A stretch of 20,791 nucleotides of DNA, from assembly GCA_030018575.1 (NCBI GenBank), contig JASEIA010000013.1:1-20791 (forward strand), in the 5' to 3' direction. The notes beneath the pieces were generated by a model. It was not told where the DNA came from, did not search any database, and saw only the letters and a list, made by a program, of their open reading frames with translations. Position numbers and translations under genes: made by a program. Source of the DNA: Nanobdellota archaeon. Its GTDB lineage: Archaea; Nanobdellota; Nanobdellia; SCGC-AAA011-G17; GW2011-AR17. This document shows, one piece after another, positions 6,255 to 13,724 of this stretch; positions within the stretch are counted from its first letter, which is position 1; every line of letters begins with the position of its first letter.

Positions 6255-7976
6255 TTATGCGCCGCAGCCGCCTGCTGCAAGTGCTGCTGTTCCGGCTACG
6301 CTTGCCAAAACTGTTCCGCATTCAGCAGGCGCTGTTTCAAACATCGAACAAATTGCTGCCTGGAACGCCGCAGGAGTTCTAACCCCATTATATGATTCTC
6401 CATCAATAACAATGGTGGGGCTTCCGCTCGCTCCAAACATTGCCGCCTTTTTAGCAGATGCTGACAAAAGCGCCTTGCCTTCTGCGCCTTCAGAACAGGT
6501 TTTCAAAGTCGTCTTGTCAATTCCAGCCCTGACAGCGCACTTTTCCCAGTTTGTGCCTACATTCTTGTAATCCTCATTCTGGCATGCAATATAGTCCAGA
6601 TATTTCTCGTCATCCAGCTTCCTTGCGCATAGCTGCCTTATGTTTTCATCTGTTTCAGGCTGCCCGTGCAATGAATTGAATGTTCCGCCTGCATTCTCGC
6701 TAACAATAAAGTCCAGCTGAAAGTCTAGCTTATCTCCCAGCAGTTCAATAACAGGCCATAATGCCTGCTCAGCCATTACTCCATAAGGGCATTGCGACAT
6801 TACAAATAAGTTTAATGTCGGCTTGTTGTCCCCTAATGTAATCCCCATTGATTTTAGCTGTTCATTCCTTGCCTTCTCATCAATCCAGTGCGAAGCGCCA
6901 ACTGCCTCATCAAGCAATTTGTACCAGTCTCCTTTCTTCTCAAATGCATTCTGCAGCCTTGCCATTTGCGGATTGTTCCATGTTGAAGTTGTTGTAACTT
7001 CCTCGCTGAATAGGTATGAAGGCACGAACTTCAGGCCTAAATCAGAAACAAGCTTCTTTCCCTCATCAGAGCTTATGTCAACTGTCCTTATGTTTGCGCC
7101 CTTGAAAAATGTTCTTGTTGTCTGCAGTGCGGCTGCCGGATCGCAAGTTGCGCATTTCGCGTCATTCACGACAACAACCTCAAACTGCACAGGATCATTG
7201 TATTCGCACTTTTCTGAAACGCATCTGCCTTCCTTGTCAGGCTGGCTGGTGCATTCTGCATCAGCAGTGCACTCAGGCATTTCAGAGCATTCAGGGTGGC
7301 CTTTCAAATTCTGGCAAAGTGCCCTCAAAAAGTCAGTTGTTGCCCTGCCTGAATTATAGTCAGCGCCATTAAGCTTAATTGTCGGGCTTCCCTGCGCCCT
7401 TGCTGCATTTGCCTTTGCAAATGATTTTGTCAAAAGCTGCTTTCCTTCATCGCCTTCAAAGCAGGCTTTTAATGCATCAGCATCAATGCCTGCCTCTTTT
7501 GCGCATGACTCTGCATTAGCAGCCGCATTTCTTATGTCCTTGTTCTGGCAGACTATGAAATCCATATACTTTTTTGGAGAAAGTTTCATTGCGCACAGCT
7601 GCCTTATATTCTCGTCAACCTCGGACTGGCCTTTCAGCGAGTCAAATGTTCCGTCCCTGTTTGCATTTCCAATAAAGTCTATGCTGAAGTCAACTGAATC
7701 GCCCAGCTTTTTAAGGACAGGCGCTATTGCGTCCTCAACCTGTGTCCCGTAATAGCATTGAGACATTACGTAAAACTCAAGCTTAACACTTCCCTCTGAA
7801 ACTGCTTTTCCTGTAAACGTGCCTGTGAAGAATCCAATCCCCATAAGCACAACCAATACAGCTATGACGCCGTAAAGAGCATAATTCTTTTTGCCCTGAA
7901 ACAAACGTTTCCTGTCTTCTATCCGAGGCGTATCCGGCTTTTCAGCCGACTCCTCCTTTACTGGTTCGTTATCCAT
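6255..7976 (-). CDS. Membrane-anchored tandem thioredoxin-fold (DsbA/GILT-like) protein
   Basis: A 573-residue exported protein: a charged cytoplasmic N-terminus, one membrane helix (about 34-54) followed by TGKAVS, and three thioredoxin-like domains. Domains 1 and 3 (about 65-225 and 385-550) are paralogous. Each has MSQC(Y/P)YG near the start, an ENIRQLCA(M/R)KL helix, further paired cysteines and a GSPTI cis-proline loop. Their active-site motif has a single Cys (CxxG), unlike classic DsbA. The middle domain (about 265-360) has a CATC pair. A cysteine-rich insert (about 229-260) joins domains 1 and 2. Likely extracytoplasmic thiol-disulfide chemistry. Start: an ATG at 7982 abuts the GGGAGGT site, whereas the ATG at 7976 has about 6-nt spacing, so 7976 is preferred. 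The protein ends in GGCGA. Confidence 0.82.
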   Translation of the reverse strand: MDNEPVKEESAEKPDTPRIEDRKRLFQGKKNYALYGVIAVLVVLMGIGFFTGTFTGKAVSEGSVKLEFYVMSQCYYGTQVEDAIAPVLKKLGDSVDFSIDFIGNANRDGTFDSLKGQSEVDENIRQLCAMKLSPKKYMDFIVCQNKDIRNAAANAESCAKEAGIDADALKACFEGDEGKQLLTKSFAKANAARAQGSPTIKLNGADYNSGRATTDFLRALCQNLKGHPECSEMPECTADAECTSQPDKEGRCVSEKCEYNDPVQFEVVVVNDAKCATCDPAAALQTTRTFFKGANIRTVDISSDEGKKLVSDLGLKFVPSYLFSEEVTTTSTWNNPQMARLQNAFEKKGDWYKLLDEAVGASHWIDEKARNEQLKSMGITLGDNKPTLNLFVMSQCPYGVMAEQALWPVIELLGDKLDFQLDFIVSENAGGTFNSLHGQPETDENIRQLCARKLDDEKYLDYIACQNEDYKNVGTNWEKCAVRAGIDKTTLKTCSEGAEGKALLSASAKKAAMFGASGSPTIVIDGESYNGVRTPAAFQAAICSMFETAPAECGTVLASVAGTAALAAGGCGA

Positions 7977-8001
7977 AGTCATACCTCCCTGAATTTTTGA
8001 A

Positions 8002-8034
8002 GGGATGGTCTAGGACGCAAGTCCCACTACCTCC
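8002..8034 (-). promoter_or_regulatory. Hairpin in the leader of the thioredoxin-fold gene
   Basis: GGAC/GTCC stem with a 4-nt loop (GCAA on the plus strand, UUGC in the transcript), extended past a small internal loop by GGAGGU pairing with ACC-AUCC with one bulge. It lies between the TATA box (about 8063) and the ribosome binding site (about 7983-7989). It also hides a second GGAGG sequence in its stem. Confidence 0.4.
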
Positions 8035-8062
8035 AAAAAGTATCAATTCTCTTATACAGAAG

Positions 8063-8077
8063 ATATATTTAAATATT
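8063..8077 (-). promoter_or_regulatory. TATA box of the thioredoxin-fold gene
   Basis: An AT-only stretch, TATTTAAATATA on the minus strand, in the 106-nt gap after the RNase J stop. Expected transcription start near 8042, giving a leader of about 65 nt. It implies that this gene has its own promoter and is not only read through from RNase J. Confidence 0.55.
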
Positions 8078-8082
8078 ATGGT

Positions 8083-9429
8083 TTAGTCTAATTCCACAAT
8101 CTGCCCGTCCCTTACAATAAGCGCTGTCTTTCCAAGCACATACCCCATTTCTGTTGCCAGGTCTGCAAGCGGAGTTAATTTGCTTACATCGCCGTGCGAG
8201 GGTATAAGATATTTGGGCTTGAGCATGTCAATCAAATCCCTGTGGTCTTCCCTTGATGCATGCCCGGAAACATGTATGTCCTTGAAGATTCTCATTCCTT
8301 TTCTTGACAGCTTGTCTTCAAGCATTGCCCTGTTTGCCATGTTGATTGCAGCAGGTATTGTCCTGCACGAGAAGATTATTATGTCTCCCTGCCTGAATTC
8401 AAACGGCAGCTCTTTCATTGCCATTTTTGCCAATATTGATTTCGGCTCCCCCTGGTTGCCTGTGCATATCACAAGGTACTTCTCTGGGTTTGCTGAAATC
8501 TCCTTAAGCTTTTTCTTTATGTCGCCTGCAAGCCAGACAATGTCCGCTTTCTTTGTGAAATCAATAAGCTTAAGCCTTTCGGCTGCCGAAAGATACTTGT
8601 GCATGCTCCTTCCAAGGAACACAACTTTCCTTTTCAGCTTCTGCCCGAATTCAACAATTGACTGCAGCCTTGCAATATGCGAAGCAAATGTTGTGACAAA
8701 CACCGCATGCCCCTTGTTGTCCACCCCGAGCATCACATCGCCAAGCATCTCCTTTGCGACTTTTTCAGAAGGGGTTTTCATTCTCGCATCAGCATACAAT
8801 GATTCCACTATCAGGGCTTTTACTTCGCCGGAATTTCCTAGCTCCCTTAATCTTTCGTAATCAGGCTTCTTGCCGATTACAGGATGGTTGTCAAACTTGT
8901 AGTCATTTGCATATACTACAACCCCTTCCGGAGTATGTATTGCTATCAACACTGTCTGCAGTGTTGAATGCGTCATGTTGATGAATTCAATTGTTATATT
9001 TTCAGAAACCTTGATTGAAGCTCCCGGATTCAACGGCTTTAGCTGGTTCTTTATTCTCAGCCTGTCATCTGCCATGATTGTCTTTAAGACTTCCAATGTG
9101 TAAGGAGTGCCGATAACAGGGCAGTAATAATGCTCTGCCATGTAAGGGACTGCCCCGATATGGTCCAAATGGCAATGGCCTAAAACTATTGCCTTGACAT
9201 TGCCCCTCCAGTCCTTGATAACCCTGTCGTCAGGGATTGCGTCAATCTTGATTAATTCCTCTTTTGTAAGCCCGTTTCTCGAGCCCTCGCCTTCTTCCTC
9301 TTCGTAGGTTATTATCTTAGGCAGGTAAAAGCCCATGTCGCATATTACTGCTTCATTGCCGACCCTTATCGCTGTCATGTTCCTCCCAATCTCTGAGAAG
9401 CCGCCTACTGCACAAATCTCTATTGTCAT
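8083..9429 (-). CDS. Archaeal RNase J (beta-CASP metallo-beta-lactamase ribonuclease)
   Basis: A 448-residue cytoplasmic enzyme. Its metallo-beta-lactamase core carries motif 2, GHCHLDHIG (H85, H87, D89, H90), that binds two zinc ions, plus D31 in the N-terminal VICDMG strand. The beta-CASP part includes VFVTTFASHIARLQ and the C-terminal VSGHASREDHRDL and LIPSHGD motifs. The size and the absence of a KH domain fit aRNase J (5'-to-3' exonuclease in RNA turnover and rRNA processing) rather than aCPSF1. A TATA-like GTATTTAAAAC lies at 9450-9460, about 26 bp from the ATG, so the transcript may be nearly leaderless. Divergent from the radical SAM operon. Confidence 0.93.
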   Translation of the reverse strand: MTIEICAVGGFSEIGRNMTAIRVGNEAVICDMGFYLPKIITYEEEEGEGSRNGLTKEELIKIDAIPDDRVIKDWRGNVKAIVLGHCHLDHIGAVPYMAEHYYCPVIGTPYTLEVLKTIMADDRLRIKNQLKPLNPGASIKVSENITIEFINMTHSTLQTVLIAIHTPEGVVVYANDYKFDNHPVIGKKPDYERLRELGNSGEVKALIVESLYADARMKTPSEKVAKEMLGDVMLGVDNKGHAVFVTTFASHIARLQSIVEFGQKLKRKVVFLGRSMHKYLSAAERLKLIDFTKKADIVWLAGDIKKKLKEISANPEKYLVICTGNQGEPKSILAKMAMKELPFEFRQGDIIIFSCRTIPAAINMANRAMLEDKLSRKGMRIFKDIHVSGHASREDHRDLIDMLKPKYLIPSHGDVSKLTPLADLATEMGYVLGKTALIVRDGQIVELD

Positions 9430-9449
9430 ATGTTTTTTATCTCCTGTAT

Positions 9450-9460
9450 GTTTTAAATAC
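9450..9460 (-). promoter_or_regulatory. TATA box of RNase J
   Basis: Minus-strand GTATTTAAAAC centred about 26 bp before the ATG at 9429, predicting a start of transcription at or next to the start codon. An AGGAG sequence also lies between them, so a short leader is possible. Confidence 0.5.
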
Positions 9461-9480
9461 TTTTCCTAAGAAAAAATCGC

Positions 9481-9502
9481 GGGCTTGTTGCCCTAAGTTT
9501 TT
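9481..9502. repeat. Hairpin GGGC-TTGTT-GCCC with T-run in the divergent intergenic region
   Basis: A 4-bp perfect stem flanked by T-rich tracts on both strands (TTTTT at 9498-9502, and AAAAAA just left of it). Terminator-like in shape in either direction, but no gene ends here; it may insulate the divergent RNase J and radical SAM promoters. Confidence 0.3.
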
Positions 9503-9556
9503 CTCGTTCTAAACATATGGAATGCTAAACTATTATATAAATGTATGCCGAAAGGC

Positions 9557-9577
9557 TTATATAGTAGTAGTTACTAC
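9557..9577 (+). promoter_or_regulatory. TATA box with abutting palindromic operator for the radical SAM operon
   Basis: TTATATA at 9557-9563 is followed immediately by the perfect inverted repeat GTAGTA-GT-TACTAC (9564-9577). A protein bound there would block TBP/TFB or the initiation site (expected near 9587). A leader of about 50 nt follows. It has a GGCTCTTTTCAAAAGCC hairpin (9607-9623) and a GGGGGT ribosome binding site about 7 nt before the ATG. Confidence 0.55.
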
Positions 9578-9638
9578 GTGATAGCAACAAAATAAAGGTT
9601 AGAAAGGCTCTTTTCAAAAGCCGTCGGGGGTAAATAAA

Positions 9639-10535
9639 ATGGAATCTAAAGATTTAGTGGAACGCATTGGAAATGTTGATTTTGAATTAACTTATTTGTG
9701 TAATCTCAATTGCAGGCACTGTTACAATCCGACCCATGCAAAATCCAAGGAGTTTTCTACAGGGCAGGTTCAGGCAATAACCGAGCAGGTAAAAAACGCA
9801 GGGTTCCATGAAATACACTTTAACGGCGGAGAGCCTTTAATCAGAAAAGACATTTATGAAATCTTAAGGCATTCCGGCAATACTGGATTAAGGACAATAC
9901 TGGAAACAAATTCAGTCTTATTGAGCGAGCCGGAATCTCTTGCACGCATCAGGGGTATTGTAGTAAGGGCAAGCATAGACGGCTCTGAATCTGCGCATAA
10001 TGCAATAAGGAGAAATAAGACAGGGGAAAATGCATACAGGACTGCAATGGAGAATCTTGGCAATGCAAAAAAAGAGGGTGTTAAAATACAGGTTACCTGC
10101 AGCGTAAACAGGATGAATTATGATACAATTTACGAGATGGTTGCAGATGCCTGCCAGCGGGGGCTTAACGATGTGCGCCTTCGGCTGTCTATGCCTTCAG
10201 GGTTTGCAGCTGCAAATTGGGAATATCTTGAAATGGAGAGTAACATGCTGGAGGAAGTATACGCCGCAAGCAAAAGGATTGAAAAAGATTTCCCAAGCTT
10301 AAGATTCAATTATGCCTCGCTAAGAAGGGGAGTGCCTGACTTTGAACCCAAATTTTTTATTGATCCCAGGGGAATGGTTAAGCCGTATCCATTTATTGAA
10401 TATTTTATAGGCGATTTAAACACGGATTCCGTGGAAACCGTATTAGAACGAATTCCAAGCGCGCACTTGCCGCAATTGCATAAAGAAAAAATGATGCGCT
10501 ATCTGGCTAAGTTAGGAATGGTGAAAAATGAATAA
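9639..10535 (+). CDS. Radical SAM enzyme without SPASM cysteines
   Basis: A 298-residue protein with the CxxxCxxC signature C21-N-L-N-C25-R-H-C28 that binds the [4Fe-4S] cluster, the SAM-binding NGGEP (62-66), and ASIDGSES in the barrel (111-118). The N-terminal style resembles PqqE/MoaA-like enzymes, which usually end in a cysteine-rich SPASM or twitch region. Here the equivalent segment reads IDPRGMVKPYPF (241-252), with Y250 where a Cys is expected, and no other cysteine cluster follows, so auxiliary clusters appear to be lost. Product unknown. The stop overlaps the ATG of the next gene (ATGAATAA), so the two are translationally coupled. Confidence 0.85.
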   Translation: MESKDLVERIGNVDFELTYLCNLNCRHCYNPTHAKSKEFSTGQVQAITEQVKNAGFHEIHFNGGEPLIRKDIYEILRHSGNTGLRTILETNSVLLSEPESLARIRGIVVRASIDGSESAHNAIRRNKTGENAYRTAMENLGNAKKEGVKIQVTCSVNRMNYDTIYEMVADACQRGLNDVRLRLSMPSGFAAANWEYLEMESNMLEEVYAASKRIEKDFPSLRFNYASLRRGVPDFEPKFFIDPRGMVKPYPFIEYFIGDLNTDSVETVLERIPSAHLPQLHKEKMMRYLAKLGMVKNE

Positions 10536-11409
10536 TTACAAAACAGGCATACAGGCAAGGCATACGTTCCTGCAGTGCGCAAGGAAATTTTTGGCAGCAC
10601 ATGATTTTTTAGAGATTCAAACGCCTAAAATCAGCTTTATGCCTACTGACCAAGATGCGCATTTGTTTAAAACAGATTACTTTGGAAATTCAGCTTATCT
10701 GGTCCAAACGCCGCAGTTTTACAAGCAGGCCTATGTGATAAATGGCATCAGCTCTGTTTTTGAGGTTGCGCCTGTCTTCAGAGCAGAACCAAGGGTAACT
10801 CCGCGCCATCTCAGTGAATTTACAAGCCTGGACATTGAGTCGTCCAGATTTTCAAAGCTCGAGGACATACTCAGGTTTGAATCAGACTTAATCAGGCTTG
10901 CAACGAAAGGGCTGTCCAAAGCAATGGACATAAAGCCCATTGAAACATTTGAAGTGGCAGAGTACAAAAACGTAAAGAAAATGCTTGGCTTGTCTGATTC
11001 TGAGCAGATAACAAACGCGCATGAGCCTGCAATTTCCAAGCTATTCAAAGCAGACGGCATATTTATAATCCATTACCCCTCAAATGAGAGGGCATTTTAT
11101 TATGAAGACTGTGACGGAATTTCCTTGAGCTTTGACTTGATAGTCAAGGGAATGGAAGTTACAAGCGGAGGAGTGAGAACTATTTCAAAAGAAAGCCTAT
11201 TGCGAAAAATGAAAAGAGATAACATTGACCCGGCCAGATATACGCCTTACTTAAATATGTTTGATAGCACAGTGCCTGTGCATGGCGGGTTTGCAATCGG
11301 TGTGGAAAGAATAATATTAAAATACTTGCAGCTAACTGATATAGGCGATGTTATCCCTTTCAGCAAAAAGCCGGACACTAACACGGAGGCATTAATATGG
11401 AAACTATAA
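10528..11409 (+). CDS. AspRS/AsnRS-like class II synthetase core without anticodon domain
   Basis: A 293-residue stand-alone class IIb catalytic core. Motif 1 spans about 11-34. LVQTPQFYKQ (58-67) matches the amino-acid binding strand of AspRS. Motif 2 is FRAEP...RHLSEFTSLDIE (84-104). SFDLIVKGMEVTSGGVR (201-217) and motif 3, GGFAIGVER (253-261), complete the ATP site. The N-terminal OB-fold that reads the tRNA anticodon is absent. A close precedent is the archaeal asparagine synthetase related to AsnRS (AS-AR) of Pyrococcus, about the same length, which makes asparagine from aspartate, ATP and ammonia. Here, coupling to a radical SAM enzyme and a hydrolase also allows activation of another carboxylate. 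It overlaps both neighbours (8 and 13 nt). Confidence 0.85.
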   Translation: MNNYKTGIQARHTFLQCARKFLAAHDFLEIQTPKISFMPTDQDAHLFKTDYFGNSAYLVQTPQFYKQAYVINGISSVFEVAPVFRAEPRVTPRHLSEFTSLDIESSRFSKLEDILRFESDLIRLATKGLSKAMDIKPIETFEVAEYKNVKKMLGLSDSEQITNAHEPAISKLFKADGIFIIHYPSNERAFYYEDCDGISLSFDLIVKGMEVTSGGVRTISKESLLRKMKRDNIDPARYTPYLNMFDSTVPVHGGFAIGVERIILKYLQLTDIGDVIPFSKKPDTNTEALIWKL

Positions 11410-12137
11410 GGCAGGAAATCAAAAACAAGCAGGGTGAAAAATTAGTCTGCGAATTGAATATCTCAGAGCCCGAAACAAGCAAGCCGCTAGTGCTCATACT
11501 TCACGCCCTTACAGGCAAGAAAGAGAACAGCACAATTAGCTTTATAGCAAAAAGCCTGCCAAGCCGCGGGTATAACACGCTCCAGTTTGACTTTTCAGGG
11601 CATGGTGAAAGCCAGGGAAAATTAGAGGATGCTACTGCCACAAAGCAGCTTGAGGATATAAGCGCAGTATTGCAGCAGATAAAGCAAGTCAATATAAGCA
11701 AGCTTATTCTTATAGGCAACAGCTTTTCAGTAATCACTGCACTGGCATTTGCAAAAAACAATAAAAATGTGGCAGGGCTAATACTCATCAGCGGCAGGGC
11801 GCATTATCTTAAATATATTGAAACGCTTGAAAAAGCAGGTGATAAATACCGGCTATTTGGAGAAGCACTGGCTGATAAATCTTTTGTTGAAGACTATAAG
11901 CAATACGATCCTCTCGCAAACATAAAATCAGTTACATGCCCTATACTAGTTATCCATGGGGAGAAAGATGATGTAATCCCTAAAGAAGATGCAGAACTGC
12001 TTTACAAATCAGCTCCTTCAAGCAAAGACTTGTTTATCGTGCCTGGCGCAGGGCATCGCTTTATGGAAATTGAACAAAAACAAAAGGCATTAGACAGGAT
12101 AATACATTTTCTTAATGCAAATTTTAGTCAATTATAA
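11397..12137 (+). CDS. Alpha/beta hydrolase (serine hydrolase)
   Basis: A 246-residue alpha/beta hydrolase. It has an oxyanion-region HALTG (36-40), FDFSGHGES (65-72), a nucleophile elbow GNSFSV with S109, the acid D191 in HGEKDDVIP, and H220 in PGAGHRF. No signal peptide, so cytoplasmic. The Hydrolase_4/dienelactone-type fold includes esterases, thioesterases and peptidases; the substrate is unknown. The ATG at 11397 lies inside the end of the synthetase-like gene (13-nt overlap, different frame), so translation is probably coupled and the three proteins likely act in one pathway. Confidence 0.87.
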   Translation: METIRQEIKNKQGEKLVCELNISEPETSKPLVLILHALTGKKENSTISFIAKSLPSRGYNTLQFDFSGHGESQGKLEDATATKQLEDISAVLQQIKQVNISKLILIGNSFSVITALAFAKNNKNVAGLILISGRAHYLKYIETLEKAGDKYRLFGEALADKSFVEDYKQYDPLANIKSVTCPILVIHGEKDDVIPKEDAELLYKSAPSSKDLFIVPGAGHRFMEIEQKQKALDRIIHFLNANFSQL

Positions 12138-12153
12138 TAAAAAAGGATAATAC

Positions 12154-13104
12154 ATGGCAAAACTAAAAACAGCAATAGCGGGACTGGCACTGGCTTCTAT
12201 TCTAAGCGCTTCAGCGCCTGCAAAAGCAGACATGTTTGACAATGTACCTGATTATTCCTATGTAAATAACTCATCTTATGTTGAAGCACACCGGCAGGAA
12301 AGCCCTTCAGAAGCTTATGCAAGAGTCTTGGAAAACAATGAAAGCACAGGTATTCTAAAGGCGCCTTTTGTTCCGCAAGTGGACTTGTTTCCAACAGAAG
12401 ACTTGAGAATGCCTGCAAGGCACATAACTGTCGAGGATTACCTTGAGCAGAATAACATTGATTATAATTCACAGTTCACAACAAGCTGGTGGGAATACCC
12501 AATAAACCTGGCAGGCTCTTACGTGCTTACAGTTGCATGGCACGAGTTCGGGCACTATGCAATGGCAAACCTGTTCGGCATGAACAATGTGCAGATGCAC
12601 GGGCCTGATTTTGAGACAGGGCTAGTTGCTTCTGTTTCATGGGAAGGGAATCTCGGGCAGTTCCAAAGGACAATTATGTCAGCAGCAGGCATGGGCTTTA
12701 CCACAATTGGGAATGTCTCATTAACCTCATTATTGCAGAATGATGTGCTGCCGGACTGGTCAAGAAGCTTTGCAGCGACAACTTCATTGATGATGATGCT
12801 TGACAGGCACAGATATATCTGGTTTACAGGGGTAAAGCACTTTGCAGGCATAGAGAACAACAGCGCAAATGATGTTGCAAACATAGTGGAGAATAACTTC
12901 TCATCTTCAGAAGGCAGGGATGCTGCTTTTGGAGTATTGATGGCAGCTTCTGCAGTTGAATTGGCTTTAAGATGGGAAGAAATCTGGTATCTGATGAATA
13001 CAATAGTCGGAAGGCAGGTTGAGGTTCCCGAGGGATTGGGAATACTGCCGGGATTGTACCCTTACGGAAGCAATTTAATGATAGGGGCTTCTGGAGAGTT
13101 CTAG
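12154..13104 (+). CDS. Exported HEFGH membrane metallopeptidase-like protein
   Basis: A 316-residue protein with an N-terminal signal peptide (hydrophobic 6-20, AKA site near 23-25), a polar segment (about 26-112), then hydrophobic helices. The first contains AWHEFGHYAMANLFG, with H130, E131 and H134, a zinc-peptidase HExxH motif. HEFGHY at a membrane helix resembles M50 site-2 proteases, and GMGFTTIGN further on recalls their second conserved helix, but a clear LDG-type third ligand was not found, so M50 is tentative. It follows the hydrolase by 16 nt with a weak ribosome binding site (AAGGAT) and may belong to the same transcript. The substrate could be a membrane protein or the product of the upstream pathway. 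Confidence 0.7.
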   Translation: MAKLKTAIAGLALASILSASAPAKADMFDNVPDYSYVNNSSYVEAHRQESPSEAYARVLENNESTGILKAPFVPQVDLFPTEDLRMPARHITVEDYLEQNNIDYNSQFTTSWWEYPINLAGSYVLTVAWHEFGHYAMANLFGMNNVQMHGPDFETGLVASVSWEGNLGQFQRTIMSAAGMGFTTIGNVSLTSLLQNDVLPDWSRSFAATTSLMMMLDRHRYIWFTGVKHFAGIENNSANDVANIVENNFSSSEGRDAAFGVLMAASAVELALRWEEIWYLMNTIVGRQVEVPEGLGILPGLYPYGSNLMIGASGEF

Positions 13105-13106
13105 GC

Positions 13107-13202
13107 TATTACATAAATGTAATATGTAAGACGAAAATGTAACAGGCATAAAGCTTATATATGAGATGTTACATAAATGTAATATATGTTACATAAATGT
13201 AG
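13107..13202 (+). promoter_or_regulatory. Three-copy palindromic operator and leaderless promoter of the HEPN/nucleotidyltransferase pair
   Basis: The palindrome TTACAT-AA-ATGTAA occurs at 13109-13122 (extending to 18 bp at 13107-13124), at 13169-13182, and with one mismatch at 13189-13202. Centres are 60 and 20 bp apart, so all lie on nearly the same helix face. Extra ATGTAA half-sites occur at 13124-13129 and 13137-13142. The TATA box TTATATAT (13155-13162) is centred 27 bp before the ATG at 13186. The third copy overlaps codons 2-6. Autoregulation by the winged-helix part of the adjacent protein is the simplest reading. Confidence 0.75.
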
Positions 13203-13722
13203 TATCTGGGCCGTAGCAGGAGCCTTTTTTCAGGAGCCGACAAAAGAACACGGGCTTCTGGAATTATGCAGAATAACAAAGATAGCGCACACTTCCGTAA
13301 AAATTCATTTGGTTACATTAAAGAAGGAAGGCATAATCTCCAGGCGCATTGAGAAGAAAGGAAGCAGGGAATATCCTGTGTATAAGGCAAAGCAGGAAGA
13401 CAGGATATTCAGAGACTATAAGAAAGTTTATAATTTTGAGGAAGTGATAAGCTCAGGGCTGACGGTGTTTCTTAAGGACAGCCTGATGCCAAGAACAATT
13501 GTCTTATTCGGCAGCTACCAGAAAGGTGAGGACATTGAAGGAAGCGATATTGACATATTTGTTGAGGCTGAAAAAGCAGAGTTGGATATTTCAAGGTTTG
13601 AGAAAAGGTTAAAAAGAAAGGTGCAATTGCACTTTAAGGCGGACTTTAAGAAATATCCTGCTGAGCTGAAAAACAGCATAGTGAATGGCAATGTGCTTGA
13701 AGGATACCTTGAGGCATTTTAA
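13186..13722 (+). CDS. Winged-helix/MNT-type nucleotidyltransferase fusion (antitoxin-like)
   Basis: A 178-residue protein. The N-terminal part (about 7-68) is a winged-helix DNA-binding domain (LLELCRITKIAHTSVKIHLVTLKKEGIISRR read in pieces). The C-terminal part is a minimal nucleotidyltransferase with the GSX10DXD motif: G109-S110 in LFGSYQKG and D121-x-D123 in SDIDIFVE. In MNT/HEPN systems this enzyme AMPylates the HEPN partner and neutralises it. The ATG at 13186 is the first possible in-frame start after a TAA at 13180, and it lies between operator copies, consistent with a leaderless mRNA. The HEPN gene follows after 2 nt. Transcriptional repressor plus modifying enzyme in one chain is the inferred role. 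Confidence 0.82.
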   Translation: MLHKCSIWAVAGAFFQEPTKEHGLLELCRITKIAHTSVKIHLVTLKKEGIISRRIEKKGSREYPVYKAKQEDRIFRDYKKVYNFEEVISSGLTVFLKDSLMPRTIVLFGSYQKGEDIEGSDIDIFVEAEKAELDISRFEKRLKRKVQLHFKADFKKYPAELKNSIVNGNVLEGYLEAF

Positions 13723-13724
13723 GA

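Noticed and set aside
6823..7359. Long open plus-strand frame of about 178 codons opposite the thioredoxin-fold gene
   Set aside because: Its residues mirror the complementary strand of a clearly conserved protein, with no promoter or ribosome binding site; it is a shadow frame. The same applies to open frames opposite RNase J and the exported proteins.
7974..7982. Upstream ATG (MTMDNEP) as the start of the thioredoxin-fold protein
   Set aside because: The GGGAGGT site directly touches that ATG; the second ATG has normal spacing.
9481..9502. Terminator of a plus-strand transcript before the radical SAM operon
   Set aside because: No gene ends here; the region separates two divergent promoters.
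9500..9638. Short precursor peptide gene ahead of the radical SAM enzyme
   Set aside because: The only ATG-started frame found (at 9544) ends after seven codons; no Cys- or Ser-rich peptide with a ribosome binding site was seen.
13107..13202. Regularly spaced repeats that might be a small CRISPR array
   Set aside because: The unit is only 14-18 bp, palindromic, with unequal spacing (60 and 20 bp), and one copy lies within a coding start. Operator sites fit better.
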